From Pseudomonas sp. H3(2019) (GTDB lineage Bacteria > Pseudomonadota > Gammaproteobacteria > Pseudomonadales > Pseudomonadaceae): 64,000 bases of DNA. The position numbers and the translations under genes are program-made. The notes below the pieces were generated by a model. The model was not told where the DNA came from. It did not search any database and saw only the letters and a list, made by a program, of their open reading frames with translations. The DNA lies in NCBI RefSeq assembly GCF_007713465.1, contig NZ_VMSG01000026.1, forward strand, positions 29,922-93,921. Reading direction: 5' to 3'. Shown here piece by piece: positions 49,113 to 58,120 of this stretch (the stretch's first letter is position 1; every line of letters begins with the position of its first letter).

Positions 49113-51563
49113 ATGGCCTCGCCAGCCTTTACATCTTTTCTTCCCCGGTTCGGCGTTGCCGCAGCAGTGGCCAGTGTGCTCAGCCTCACCGGTTGCCAGA
49201 CCTGGAATGCCCAGGACAGCCTGCCACCCACCGCAGGCGTGCAGCCGCTCAAAGGCTTGGCGCAGAACGTTTCAGTGCGGCGCAATGCCATGGGCGTGCC
49301 GCTGATCGAGAGCAACACCTTCCACGACGCGCTGTTCACCCTCGGCTACGTACACGCCAGTGATCGCATCACCCAGATGGTCACCCTGCGCCTGCTGGCC
49401 CAGGGTCGCCTGTCGGAGATGTCCGGCGCAGAGATGCTCGACGCTGACCGCTACATGCGTGCAGTCAACCTGAAGAAAAGTGCCGACGAACTCTACAAGG
49501 CCTCCTCGCCACGCCTGCAACGCTTCTTTGAAGTCTATGCACGCGGGGTCAACGCCTACCTGTTCCGCTATCGCGACAAGCTGCCGTCAGACCTGGCCAC
49601 CACTGGCTACCAGCCTGAATACTGGAAACCGGAAGATTCGGCGCTGATTTTCTGCCTGCTGAACTTCAGCCAGTCAGCCAACCTGCCGCAAGAAATCGCC
49701 TCGCTGGTGCTGGCGCAAACCGTCACGACAGACAAACTCCCGTGGCTGTTGCCGTCGTATCCGGATGAAAAGCTGCCGCTCGCCGAAGCCGAAAAGCTTA
49801 AAGGCGTGAAGCTCAACGGTACGATCCCGGGCCTGAGCGAACTCAGCAAAGCCGGCGACCAGTTGTCCGCATTGAATTTGCTCGGCGCCACGGCGTCGAG
49901 CAACTGGGCGATTGCCCCGCAGCACAGTCGCAGCGGCAAGAGCCTGCTGGCCAGCGACAGCCAATTCCCGATTGGCGTACCGTCGCTGTGGAACTACGTG
50001 CAGATCCGTTCACCGAAGTACCAGGCAGCCGGGTTTTCCATTGCGGGCCTTCCGATGGTCCTCGCCGGTTTCAACGGTAAAGTGGCGTGGAGCATGACCG
50101 CGGTCATGGGCGATAACCAGGACCTGTTCCTTGAAAAGCTCAAGCGTCAAGGCAATGGCCTGAGCTACGAAGTCTCAGGCAAATGGCAACCGGTGACGGT
50201 TCGCAACGAAACTTACTTCGTCAAAGGTCAGCGGCCGATTCGCGAAGCCGTGTATGAAACCCGCCACGGCCCGCTGCTCAACAGCGCCCAAGGCACCGCA
50301 CTGGGCAATGGTTTCGGTCTGGCGTTGCAGATGCCGAATTTTACCGACGACAAGAGCCTCGACGCCTTCTTCGACCTGTCCCGTGCACAGAGCGCAGAGA
50401 AAGCCTCGGACGCCAGCCGTGAAATCCGTGCTATCGCGCTGAACATGGTGTTCGCCGACGCCAGCCACATCGGCTGGCAAGTCACCGGGCGCTTCCCGAA
50501 CCGCCGCGAAGGTGAAGGTGGATTGCCATCACCGGGCTGGGAAGGTCGTTACGACTGGGACGGTTACGCCGACCCGATGCTCCACCCTTATGACCAGGAC
50601 CCGGCCCAAGGCTGGGTCGGCACCGCCAACCAGCGGGTCATCCCCCACGGTTACGGCATGCAGCTGTCCAATTCCTGGGCCGCTCCTGAACGCGGCGAGC
50701 GCATCGCCGAGCTGGCGGGTGCCGGCAAGCACGACAGCCGCAGCATGATTGCGATGCAGTACGACCAGACCACGCTGTTCGCCGCCAAACTGAAAAAGAT
50801 GTTTGAAGCCCCGGGCATGTCCCAACCGCTCAAACAGGCGATCGACGCACTGCCGGCTGCCGAAGCCGGCAAAGCGCGCGAAGCTTACAGCCGCTTGATG
50901 GCGTTCGACGGCAAGCTCAGCCCGACCTCCACCGACGCAGCGATCTATGAACTGTTCCTGCAAGAAAGCATGAAGCAGATTTTCCTCGACGAGCTCGGCC
51001 CTCAGGACAGCCCGACGTGGAAAGCCTTCGTCGCCAATGGCAAATTGTCTTACTCGGCCCAGGCCGACCATTTGCTGGGCCGCGAAGACAGCCCGTTCTG
51101 GGATGACCTGCGCACGCAGCAGAAAGAAGACAAACCAACCATTCTCGCCCGCAGTCTGGCTGCGGCCATTACCGCCGGCGAGAGCCAGATGGGCGCCGAC
51201 CACAAAGCCTGGCAGTGGGGCAAACTGCACCACTACGAATGGAAAAACAGCCGAGGCCAGACCGTACGCGGCGCCATGTCGGCCGGAGGTGACCACACCA
51301 CGTTGAATGCTGCCGCCTACACCTGGGGTCAGGATTTCAACGTGACGCTGGTGCCGGCGATGCGCTTCATTGTCGACTTCGGCCAGGCCGAACCGCTGAT
51401 GGGCCAGAGCGGCACTGGCCAATCCGGCAACCCGGCCAGCCCGAACTATATCGATAGCATCGACCCATGGCTCAAAGGCCAATACATGAGCTTGCCGATG
51501 CAACCGCAGAACTTCGACAAGGTGTATGGCAAAACGCGGCTGACCCTGGTGCCGGGTAAGTAA
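49113..51563 (+). CDS. quiP: Penicillin-acylase-family protein, QuiP-like acyl-homoserine lactone acylase
   Basis: 816-residue Ntn hydrolase precursor. The start is ATG 49113 (AGGAGC site upstream); a signal peptide with lipobox LSLTGC suggests a lipid anchor or export. The autoproteolytic site is in LLGATASSNWAIAPQHS, with Ser263 as the new N-terminal nucleophile followed by Asn-Trp. The alpha part holds GVPLIESNTFHDALFTLGYV and the beta part AGGDHTTLNAA, typical of the fold. P. aeruginosa QuiP (PA1032, close in length) degrades long-chain AHLs; synteny supports orthology. Activity on AHLs is inferred. Confidence 0.85.
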   Translation: MASPAFTSFLPRFGVAAAVASVLSLTGCQTWNAQDSLPPTAGVQPLKGLAQNVSVRRNAMGVPLIESNTFHDALFTLGYVHASDRITQMVTLRLLAQGRLSEMSGAEMLDADRYMRAVNLKKSADELYKASSPRLQRFFEVYARGVNAYLFRYRDKLPSDLATTGYQPEYWKPEDSALIFCLLNFSQSANLPQEIASLVLAQTVTTDKLPWLLPSYPDEKLPLAEAEKLKGVKLNGTIPGLSELSKAGDQLSALNLLGATASSNWAIAPQHSRSGKSLLASDSQFPIGVPSLWNYVQIRSPKYQAAGFSIAGLPMVLAGFNGKVAWSMTAVMGDNQDLFLEKLKRQGNGLSYEVSGKWQPVTVRNETYFVKGQRPIREAVYETRHGPLLNSAQGTALGNGFGLALQMPNFTDDKSLDAFFDLSRAQSAEKASDASREIRAIALNMVFADASHIGWQVTGRFPNRREGEGGLPSPGWEGRYDWDGYADPMLHPYDQDPAQGWVGTANQRVIPHGYGMQLSNSWAAPERGERIAELAGAGKHDSRSMIAMQYDQTTLFAAKLKKMFEAPGMSQPLKQAIDALPAAEAGKAREAYSRLMAFDGKLSPTSTDAAIYELFLQESMKQIFLDELGPQDSPTWKAFVANGKLSYSAQADHLLGREDSPFWDDLRTQQKEDKPTILARSLAAAITAGESQMGADHKAWQWGKLHHYEWKNSRGQTVRGAMSAGGDHTTLNAAAYTWGQDFNVTLVPAMRFIVDFGQAEPLMGQSGTGQSGNPASPNYIDSIDPWLKGQYMSLPMQPQNFDKVYGKTRLTLVPGK

Positions 51564-51572
51564 CACGGTGGT

Positions 51573-51611
51573 GATCTGTGACAGGGGGAGCTTGCTTCCT
51601 CGCCACAGATC
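51573..51611. repeat. Hairpin/REP element of a third type
   Basis: GATCTGTG and CACAGATC arms enclose a CGAGG-AAGCAAGCTCCCCC-like core read on the minus strand, the pattern common as a REP in P. fluorescens strains. It lies directly after quiP and may terminate it. Confidence 0.7.
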
Positions 51612-51805
51612 GCTCTACTTTGGTGCGGTAAATTGTTCACGCCCGTTTTTGGGCACGATTCCTCTCCAGACGTGTCTTGAATCATCTTTTAAAACGCTTG
51701 TTCGGGACTCTGGTTCGGAAATTGCTACTTTCATAAGGTCTTACGCTTTCCAGTAACAATAATTTCGCGCCACAAGCGCTCATATTGGTTCTTAGGGATT
51801 TAATA

Positions 51806-52585
51806 ATGAAAAAAGCATTGCTGACCCTTTCTGCACTGGCGTTGTGCATGGCCGCTGGTTCCGCACTGGCCAAGGAATACAAAGAACTGCGTTTTGGTGT
51901 TGACCCTTCCTACGCTCCGTTCGAGTCCAAAGCGGCCGACGGCAGCCTGGTGGGCTTCGACATCGATCTGGGCAACGCGATCTGCGCCGAACTGAAGGTC
52001 AAGTGCAAATGGGTCGAAAGCGATTTCGACGGCATGATTCCGGGCCTCAAGGCCAATAAATTCGACGGCGTGATCTCCTCCATGACCGTCACCGAAGCCC
52101 GCGAAAAAGTCATCGACTTCTCCAGCGAGCTGTTCTCCGGCCCGACCGCTCTGGTCTACAAGAAAGGCTCCGGCATTTCTGACGTGGCTTCGCTCAAGGG
52201 TAAAAAAGTCGGCTACGAGCAAGGCACCATCCAGGAAGCCTACGCCAAGGCCGTGCTGGACAAGGCTGGCGTGACCACTCAGGCCTACGCCAACCAGGAT
52301 CAGGTCTACGCCGACCTGACTTCCGGTCGCCTGGACGCCTCGATCCAGGACATGCTGCAAGCGCAGCTGGGCTTCTTGAAGTCGCCACAAGGTGCTGCTT
52401 ATGAAGTCAGCAAGCCGGTCAACGATCCTTTGCTGCCAGCCAAAACAGCTGTCGGTATCTCGAAAGGTAACAAAGAGCTCAAAGCCCTTCTCGATAAAGG
52501 TATCAAAGCGTTACACGATGATGGCACCTACGCGACCATTCAAAAGAAACACTTCGGTGATCTGAATCTGTACAGCGGCAAATAA
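51806..52585 (+). CDS. Basic amino-acid ABC transporter periplasmic binding protein (AotJ/HisJ-like)
   Basis: 259 residues with a Sec signal peptide (MKKALLTLSALALCMAAGSA, cleavage near ALAKE). The mature part begins YKELRFGVDPSYAPFESKAA, the polar amino-acid-binding signature, with CAELKVKCKWVESDFDGMIP carrying the conserved Cys pair. The ligand is probably arginine, ornithine, lysine or histidine. It is first gene of a five-gene aotJQMOP-like operon, and a hairpin downstream should keep its level above the permeases. The annotated start at 51806 has the right signal length. Confidence 0.9.
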   Translation: MKKALLTLSALALCMAAGSALAKEYKELRFGVDPSYAPFESKAADGSLVGFDIDLGNAICAELKVKCKWVESDFDGMIPGLKANKFDGVISSMTVTEAREKVIDFSSELFSGPTALVYKKGSGISDVASLKGKKVGYEQGTIQEAYAKAVLDKAGVTTQAYANQDQVYADLTSGRLDASIQDMLQAQLGFLKSPQGAAYEVSKPVNDPLLPAKTAVGISKGNKELKALLDKGIKALHDDGTYATIQKKHFGDLNLYSGK

Positions 52586-52591
52586 TGCCCG

Positions 52592-52620
52592 GCGCCCATC
52601 CTCGTGATGGGCGCTTTTTT
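52592..52620 (+). terminator. Attenuator/terminator between the aotJ-like and aotQ-like genes
   Basis: GCGCCCATC and GATGGGCGC arms around CTCGT, followed by T6. Confidence 0.87.
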
Positions 52621-52643
52621 CACGCTATCAGGTTGCAGATTTT

Positions 52644-53372
52644 ATGTTCGAACAACTGTTACAAAACCTCGGGCTTTCTGCCTTCAGCTTGAAGGGCTTC
52701 GGTCCGCTGCTGATGCAAGGCACCTGGATGACCATCAAATTATCGGTGTTGTCGCTGCTGGTGGCCGTGTTGCTCGGCCTGCTCGGCGCCACCGCCAAAC
52801 TCTCCAGCGTCAAACTGCTACGGGTTCCCGCCCAGGTCTACACCACCCTGATTCGCGGCGTGCCGGACCTGGTACTGATGCTGCTGATTTTCTACAGCCT
52901 GCAAACCTGGCTGACCTCCCTTACCGACCTGATGGAATGGGAGTACATCGAAATCAACCCGTTCAGCGCCGGGGTCATCACCCTGGGCTTCATCTATGGC
53001 GCGTATTTCACCGAGACCTTTCGCGGCGCGATCCTCGCTGTCCCACGGGGTCAGGTCGAAGCCGCCACAGCTTATGGCCTCAAGCGCGGCCAGCGGTTCC
53101 GCTACGTGGTGTTCCCGCAAATGATGCGCTTCGCCCTGCCGGGTATCGGCAACAACTGGATGGTAATGCTCAAGGCCACCGCGCTGGTGTCGATCATCGG
53201 CCTGGCGGACCTGGTCAAAGCGGCTCAGGACGCCGGTAAAAGCTCCTATCAACTGTTTTACTTCCTGGTGCTGGCCGCCTTGATTTACCTGCTGATCACC
53301 AGCGCTTCGAACTTTGTCCTGCGCAGGCTTGAACGCCGTTATGCCGCCGGTGCCCGGGAGGCCGTACGATGA
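52644..53372 (+). CDS. ABC transporter permease (AotQ/HisQ-like)
   Basis: 242-residue inner-membrane permease with about five helices. The polar amino-acid permease block GPLLMQGTWMTIKLSVLSLL is at the N-terminus, and the EAA loop is RGAILAVPRGQVEAATAYGL with KRGQRFRYVVFPQMMRFALP. It overlaps the next permease gene by four bases. Confidence 0.92.
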   Translation: MFEQLLQNLGLSAFSLKGFGPLLMQGTWMTIKLSVLSLLVAVLLGLLGATAKLSSVKLLRVPAQVYTTLIRGVPDLVLMLLIFYSLQTWLTSLTDLMEWEYIEINPFSAGVITLGFIYGAYFTETFRGAILAVPRGQVEAATAYGLKRGQRFRYVVFPQMMRFALPGIGNNWMVMLKATALVSIIGLADLVKAAQDAGKSSYQLFYFLVLAALIYLLITSASNFVLRRLERRYAAGAREAVR

Positions 53373-54079
53373 TCGAACTTCTACAGGACTACTGGAGACC
53401 GTTCCTTTACACCGACGGTTACCACATTACTGGCCTGGCAATGACCATGTGGTTGCTCAGCGCTTCGATCTTCATCGGTTTCCTGGTGTCGATCCCGCTG
53501 TCGATTGCGCGGGTTTCCAACAAACTTTACGTGCGCTGGCCGGTGCAGTTCTATACCTACCTGTTCCGTGGCACACCGCTGTATATCCAGCTGCTGATCT
53601 GCTACACCGGGATCTACAGCCTGGCCGCGGTCCGTGCGCAGCCGGTGCTCGATGCGTTCTTTCGCGATGCGATGAACTGCACCATCCTCGCCTTTGCCCT
53701 GAACACCTGCGCCTATACCACGGAGATTTTCGCCGGGGCGATTCGCAGCATGGCCCATGGCGAAGTCGAAGCGGCCAAGGCCTACGGCCTGACGGGCTGG
53801 AAGTTGTATGCCTACGTGATCATGCCGTCAGCCCTGCGTCGCTCGTTGCCGTATTACAGCAACGAAGTGATCCTCATGCTGCACTCGACCACCGTGGCCT
53901 TCACCGCTACCGTCCCGGACGTATTGAAAGTGGCGCGGGATGCCAACTCGGCGACCTTTTTGACCTTTCAATCGTTCGGCATTGCCGCACTGATTTACCT
54001 GACCGTCACCTTTGCGCTGGTCGGCCTGTTCCGACTGGCCGAACGCCGATGGCTGGCGTTCCTCGGGCCGACTCACTAG
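53369..54079 (+). CDS. ABC transporter permease (AotM/HisM-like)
   Basis: 236-residue partner permease. The EAA loop reads GAIRSMAHGEVEAAKAYGLT followed by GWKLYAYVIMPSALRRSLP, and the helix LYVRWPVQFYTYLFRGTPLYIQLL is typical of HisM. It overlaps the upstream gene (ATGA) and lies 12 bp before the deacylase gene. Confidence 0.92.
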   Translation: MIELLQDYWRPFLYTDGYHITGLAMTMWLLSASIFIGFLVSIPLSIARVSNKLYVRWPVQFYTYLFRGTPLYIQLLICYTGIYSLAAVRAQPVLDAFFRDAMNCTILAFALNTCAYTTEIFAGAIRSMAHGEVEAAKAYGLTGWKLYAYVIMPSALRRSLPYYSNEVILMLHSTTVAFTATVPDVLKVARDANSATFLTFQSFGIAALIYLTVTFALVGLFRLAERRWLAFLGPTH

Positions 54080-54091
54080 GATTTTTTTCAA

Positions 54092-55210
54092 ATGCGCCAC
54101 CAGATCCATGACCTGCTTGCCCCACTGCCGGGCACTGCACGACAGATCCACAGCTTCCACTTCGGCCCGACCCAGGCCAAAGGCAAGATCTATATCCAGT
54201 CCTCGCTGCATGCCGACGAAATGCCCGGCATGCTGGTGGCCTGGCACCTCAAACTGCGCCTGGCCGAGCTCGAAGCCGCCGGCCGTCTGCGCAGCGAGAT
54301 CGTGCTGGTGCCCGTGGCCAACCCGATTGGCCTCGAACAAGTGCTGATGGACGTGCCATTGGGCCGCTACGAGCTGGAAAGCGGGCAGAACTTCAACCGC
54401 TGGTTCGTTGACCTCGGTGAAGAAGTCGGTAACGAGATCGAAGGGCAACTCAACGACGACCCGCAACACAACCTTGAGTTGATCCGCAGCGGCCTGCGCA
54501 ATGCGCTGGCTCGGCAAACCGCCCGCACCCAACTGCAATCCCTGCGCCTGACCCTGCAAACACTGGCCTGCGATGCCGACATGGTGCTGGACCTGCATTG
54601 TGATTTCGAAGCCGTCGCACACCTGTACACGACGCCCGAGGCCTGGCCGCAAGTCGAGCCACTGGCGCGCTACATCGGCGCCGAAGCCAGCCTGCTGGCC
54701 ACCGACTCCGGTGGTCATTCGTTCGACGAGTGTTTCACTCTGGTCTGGTGGCAAATGCAGGAGCGCTTCGGTGAGCACTTCGACATTCCGCTGGGCAGCT
54801 TCTCGGTGACCGTCGAATTGCGTGGTCAAGGCGACGTCAATCATCCGCTGGCCAGTCTCGACTGCCAGGCGCTGATCGACTACCTGATTCATTTCGGCGC
54901 CATTGAAGGTGAAGCCGCGCCCTTGCCCGAACTGCCCTACCCTGCCACTCCACTGGCCGCAGTAGAACCGGTTGCAACCCCGGTCGGCGGTTTGCTGGTG
55001 TACCACGTGCTGCCGGGCGAGTACCTGGAGGCAGGACAACTGATCGCTGAAATCATCGACCCGATCGGCGACCGCGTGACCCCGGTTCACTGCGCCAACG
55101 CCGGCCTGCTCTACGCCCGCTCGACTCGCCGGATGGCCACTGCCGGCATGGTGATCGCCCATGTTGCCGGGCTCGAAGCCTATCGCACCGGTTACCTACT
55201 TTCGCCTTGA
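54092..55210 (+). CDS. Succinylglutamate desuccinylase/aspartoacylase-family protein (AotO-like)
   Basis: 372 residues of the M14-type zinc deacylase family. Zinc ligands appear in SSLHADEMPGML (His and Glu) and VLDLHCDFEAVAH (His). The family domain runs to about residue 270, and the C-terminal part adds a small beta domain (YHVLPGEYLEAGQLIAEIID, similar to barrel-sandwich folds). A protein of this type (AotO) sits in the P. aeruginosa aotJQMOP-argR operon and is reported as dispensable for arginine uptake, as I recall. It may deacylate imported N-acyl amino acids, which is inference. Confidence 0.87.
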   Translation: MRHQIHDLLAPLPGTARQIHSFHFGPTQAKGKIYIQSSLHADEMPGMLVAWHLKLRLAELEAAGRLRSEIVLVPVANPIGLEQVLMDVPLGRYELESGQNFNRWFVDLGEEVGNEIEGQLNDDPQHNLELIRSGLRNALARQTARTQLQSLRLTLQTLACDADMVLDLHCDFEAVAHLYTTPEAWPQVEPLARYIGAEASLLATDSGGHSFDECFTLVWWQMQERFGEHFDIPLGSFSVTVELRGQGDVNHPLASLDCQALIDYLIHFGAIEGEAAPLPELPYPATPLAAVEPVATPVGGLLVYHVLPGEYLEAGQLIAEIIDPIGDRVTPVHCANAGLLYARSTRRMATAGMVIAHVAGLEAYRTGYLLSP

Positions 55211-55223
55211 GGATGCATGCCCC

Positions 55224-55988
55224 ATGTACAAACTGACCATCGAAGGCCTGCATAAATGCTACGGCACTCATGAGGTGCTCAAAGGTGTTTCGCTCAAGGC
55301 CAAGACCGGTGACGTGATCAGCCTGATCGGCGCCAGCGGCTCGGGCAAAAGCACCTTTTTGCGCTGCATCAACTTTCTCGAACAACCCAACGACGGCGCC
55401 ATGAGCCTGGACGGCAAGCAGATTCGCATGATCAAGGACCCCCATGGCATGCGGGTGGCCGACGAAGCCGAGCTGCAACGAATCCGTACCCGCCTGGCAA
55501 TGGTGTTCCAGCACTTCAACCTGTGGAGCCACATGACCGTGCTGGAAAACATCACCATGGCCCCGCGCCGGGTGCTGGGGGTCAGCAAGAAGGACGCCGA
55601 AGATCGCGCCCGGCGTTATCTGGACAAGGTCGGCCTGGCGGCGCGCGTGGCGGAGCAGTACCCGGCGTTCCTGTCGGGCGGTCAGCAACAACGTGTTGCC
55701 ATTGCCCGCGCACTGGCGATGGAGCCGGAAGTCATGCTGTTCGACGAACCGACTTCGGCGCTGGACCCGGAACTGGTAGGCGAAGTGCTCAAGGTGATCC
55801 AGGGTCTGGCCGAAGAAGGCCGGACCATGATCATGGTGACCCACGAAATGAGCTTCGCCCGCAAGGTTTCCAATCAGGTGCTGTTCCTGCATCAGGGACT
55901 GGTAGAGGAAGAAGGGGCACCTGAAGACGTGCTCGGTAACCCGAAAAGCGAACGCCTCAAGCAATTCCTCAGCGGCAACCTCAAGTAA
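55224..55988 (+). CDS. Basic amino-acid ABC transporter ATPase (AotP/HisP-like)
   Basis: 254 residues from ATG 55224 (MYKLTIEGLHKCYGTHEVLK), 13 bp after the deacylase stop; an earlier in-frame start would overlap it. Walker A is GASGSGKSTFLRCINFLE, the signature is FLSGGQQQRVAIARALAMEP, and Walker B is VMLFDEPTSALDPELVGEV, followed by TMIMVTHEMSFARKV. It is the last gene of the operon: no argR follows, unlike aot in P. aeruginosa, so this is probably a paralogous system. Confidence 0.94.
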   Translation: MYKLTIEGLHKCYGTHEVLKGVSLKAKTGDVISLIGASGSGKSTFLRCINFLEQPNDGAMSLDGKQIRMIKDPHGMRVADEAELQRIRTRLAMVFQHFNLWSHMTVLENITMAPRRVLGVSKKDAEDRARRYLDKVGLAARVAEQYPAFLSGGQQQRVAIARALAMEPEVMLFDEPTSALDPELVGEVLKVIQGLAEEGRTMIMVTHEMSFARKVSNQVLFLHQGLVEEEGAPEDVLGNPKSERLKQFLSGNLK

Positions 55989-55999
55989 CCCCTCCCCCT

Positions 56000-56090
56000 T
56001 GTAGGAGCAAGGCTTGCCCGCGATGGGCACAATGCGGTCCATCAGATAAACCGCGTTATCGTTCATCGCGGGCAAGCCTTGCTCCTACAG
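56000..56090. repeat. Inverted pair of REP sequences (TGTAGGAGC family)
   Basis: TGTAGGAGCAAGGCTTGCCC with GCGATG at 56000-56025 and its exact complement at 56064-56089, separated by 38 bases. This is a classic REPIN arrangement, nearly identical to that at 62506. Confidence 0.92.
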
Positions 56091-56119
56091 AGTGCGAGGA
56101 TCAAGCCGATCGGAAAAAA

Positions 56120-56338
56120 TCAGGCAACCGGCGCGGGGGGCGGCTTATCCGGCAAGGTAGGTTCGCCAGGCTCACCAGGTTCGGTCGGTTGTTCGTTCGG
56201 GGTATCGGGGTCGGGTTGACCAGGGATTCCGCCGGCCAGCGTGACAGGCGGATGCGCCAGCAAAGACCAGGCCAGCAGGCCCACTTGATTGGGCTCAAGC
56301 CTTGCCAGTTCGGCACTTATTCGCGGATCGATCTTCAT
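56120..56338 (-). CDS. Hypothetical protein with Pro-rich tail
   Basis: 72 residues from ATG 56338 (MKIDPRISAELARLEPNQVG). The first half looks folded (LLAWSLLAHPPVTL); the second half is Pro/Glu/Gly-rich and disordered (GEPGEPTLPDKPPPAPVA). No family recognised. A longer frame (to 56425) runs back over the dcd 3' region and is rejected. Confidence 0.6.
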   Translation of the reverse strand: MKIDPRISAELARLEPNQVGLLAWSLLAHPPVTLAGGIPGQPDPDTPNEQPTEPGEPGEPTLPDKPPPAPVA

Positions 56339-56445
56339 GAAGCACTCCTGAGCGATGGCCCGATACGCCTTGCGCGCATCGGAGCAGTACACCCCATAGA
56401 GTGTACGCCCGCTCAGGAATTCCAACGGTTTGTCAGACGGCTGAC

Positions 56446-57012
56446 TCAGGTACGCGGCAGGGTCACGCCACGCTGGCCCTGGTACTTGCCGCCACGGTCC
56501 TTATAAGACACTTCACACTCTTCGTCCGACTCGAAAAACAACATCTGTGCCACGCCTTCGTTGGCGTAGATCTTCGCAGGCAAGGTGGTGGTGTTCGAGA
56601 ACTCCAGGGTCACGTGACCTTCCCACTCCGGCTCCAGCGGCGTGACGTTGACGATGATGCCGCAACGAGCGTAGGTGCTCTTGCCCAGGCAGATCGTCAG
56701 TACATTGCGCGGAATACGGAAGAACTCGACGGTACGCGCCAGCGCGAAAGAGTTTGGCGGAATGATGCACACGTCGCTTTTGACGTCGACGAAGCTCTTC
56801 TCATCAAAATTTTTCGGATCGACAGTCGCCGAATTGATGTTGGTGAACACCTTGAATTCATCGGCGCAACGCACGTCATAGCCGTAGCTCGATACACCGA
56901 AGGAAATCAGCCGGTCGGCGCCTTCGCCACGCATCTGGCGCTCTACGAAGGGCTCGATCATGCCGTGCTCTTGCGCCATGCGGCGAATCCACTTGTCCGA
57001 TTTGATGCTCAT
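56446..57012 (-). CDS. dcd: dCTP deaminase
   Basis: Deaminates dCTP to dUTP for thymidylate synthesis. The 188 residues from ATG 57012 (MSIKSDKWIRRMAQEHGMIE) match the family. Motifs are SFGVSSYGYDVRC, FALARTVEFFRIPRNVL, GKSTYARCGIIVNVTPLEPE with the catalytic Glu, and the C-terminal DRGGKYQGQRGVTLPR that closes the site. The longer frame has no support. Confidence 0.96.
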   Translation of the reverse strand: MSIKSDKWIRRMAQEHGMIEPFVERQMRGEGADRLISFGVSSYGYDVRCADEFKVFTNINSATVDPKNFDEKSFVDVKSDVCIIPPNSFALARTVEFFRIPRNVLTICLGKSTYARCGIIVNVTPLEPEWEGHVTLEFSNTTTLPAKIYANEGVAQMLFFESDEECEVSYKDRGGKYQGQRGVTLPRT

Positions 57013-57366
57013 GGCGGGGTGTCCTGAATAGCGAGGTGGAAAAATTCTGTCCGGCATCTTACCGGGGCGCGCCGCCGGTTCAAAGTCCGCGGCACAATTC
57101 TCGCCGATCCCCCACGATTTCCGGGCCTTCGCGGCAATACAGAGCACCGTCAGTCATGAAAACAGAGAAACCTTCGCAAAGACCATTGGCACGTTCAGGA
57201 AAAAGGGTTAAGGTGGCGCCACTGTGCTGCTTGTGTCACTGAGAATCTCTACACGATATGTTGAATTTCGATCCAACCATCTACAAGAATTTTTCCTGCT
57301 CTTTGCACTCAGTCTCGGCCAGGGTTCTTCCTGAGTCGCAGTTATCTTTGTTCAAGGAGTTACACC
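57013..57366. other. Intergenic region with the long leader of the cold-shock gene
   Basis: About 350 bp between divergent dcd and csp with no supported gene. The part nearest csp is AT-rich and ends in a strong CAAGGAG ribosome site (57354-57360). Cold-shock genes often have long structured 5' leaders; that this one does is inference. Confidence 0.45.
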
Positions 57367-57576
57367 ATGTCTAATCGCCAAACCGGTACCGTTAAGTGGT
57401 TCAACGATGAAAAAGGCTTCGGCTTCATCACTCCACAATCCGGTGACGACCTGTTCGTTCACTTCAAAGCTATCCAATCCGACGGCTTCAAAAGCCTGAA
57501 AGAAGGCCAACAGGTTTCTTTCATCGCTACCCGCGGTCAGAAAGGCATGCAAGCTGAAGAAGTTCAAGTTATCTAA
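57367..57576 (+). CDS. Cold-shock domain protein (CspA family)
   Basis: 69-residue RNA/single-stranded DNA chaperone. The RNP1 motif KGFGFIT and RNP2 motif LFVHF are in the correct order (TVKWFNDEKGFGFIT, DDLFVHFKAI). It resembles CapB/CspD-like Pseudomonas proteins, but I cannot assign which paralogue. It has a strong ribosome site, codon-biased sequence suggesting high expression, and its own terminator. Confidence 0.95.
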   Translation: MSNRQTGTVKWFNDEKGFGFITPQSGDDLFVHFKAIQSDGFKSLKEGQQVSFIATRGQKGMQAEEVQVI

Positions 57577-57592
57577 CTTGTCCTGATTCAGT

Positions 57593-57624
57593 AAAAAGCC
57601 CCGCCCTCAAAAGCGGGGCTTTTT
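57593..57624 (+). terminator. Terminator of the cold-shock gene
   Basis: AAAAAGCCCCGC and GCGGGGCTTTTT arms (12 bp) around an 8-base loop. Confidence 0.93.
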
Positions 57625-57723
57625 TGTGCCTGTGTGTTTTTACCGACCCTGCCAAATATCGCGAGATTTTCATTCGCCCACTGAAGACTTATTCTGGAAA
57701 CAGCCTCAACAGGAAGCGGCAAC

Positions 57724-58077
57724 GTGACTGACGCCAACCATGAAACCGAAACCCCGGCGCAAATGCGCCGAACCACGCTCTACCTGACCCTGGCCCAGGT
57801 TCCGGAAGGTAAAGTGGTGAGTTACGGTCAGCTCGCCGAACTGGCAGGCCTGGGGCGGGCCGCGCGCTGGGTGGGACGCACGTTGAGTCAGTTGCCCGGC
57901 GACACCAAGCTGCCCTGGCATCGCGTATTGGCTGCCGGCGGTCGCCTCAGCTTGCCAGCGGGAAGCCCCTCAGGCGATGAACAGCGGGCACGCTTGCGCA
58001 TGGAAGGTGTCAGCATCCTGAACAATCGTGTTGATATTCAGCGTCATGGCTGGCGCCCGGTAGAGCACAGCGGTTAG
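57724..58077 (+). CDS. Alkyltransferase-like protein (ATL)
   Basis: 117 residues starting at GTG 57724 with AGGAAG upstream. It has the winged-helix DNA-binding domain of O6-alkylguanine transferases: VPEGKVVSYGQLAELAGLGR, ARWVGRTLSQLP, then KLPWHRVLAAGGRLSLPAGS. The usual active-site PCHRV reads PWHRV, so alkyl transfer is impossible. ATLs with Trp in this place (E. coli YbaZ, fission yeast Atl1) flip damaged O6-alkylguanine and direct it to nucleotide excision repair. Confidence 0.93.
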   Translation: MTDANHETETPAQMRRTTLYLTLAQVPEGKVVSYGQLAELAGLGRAARWVGRTLSQLPGDTKLPWHRVLAAGGRLSLPAGSPSGDEQRARLRMEGVSILNNRVDIQRHGWRPVEHSG

Positions 58078-58120
58078 AGTGCGCGCTTTGTTTTCGCAAT
58101 TTTGAGGCAGACTCCAGCCC

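Noticed and set aside
53828..55162. 444-codon minus-strand open frame across the aotM/aotO-like genes
   Set aside because: Shadow; the plus-strand permease and deacylase motifs account for the sequence.
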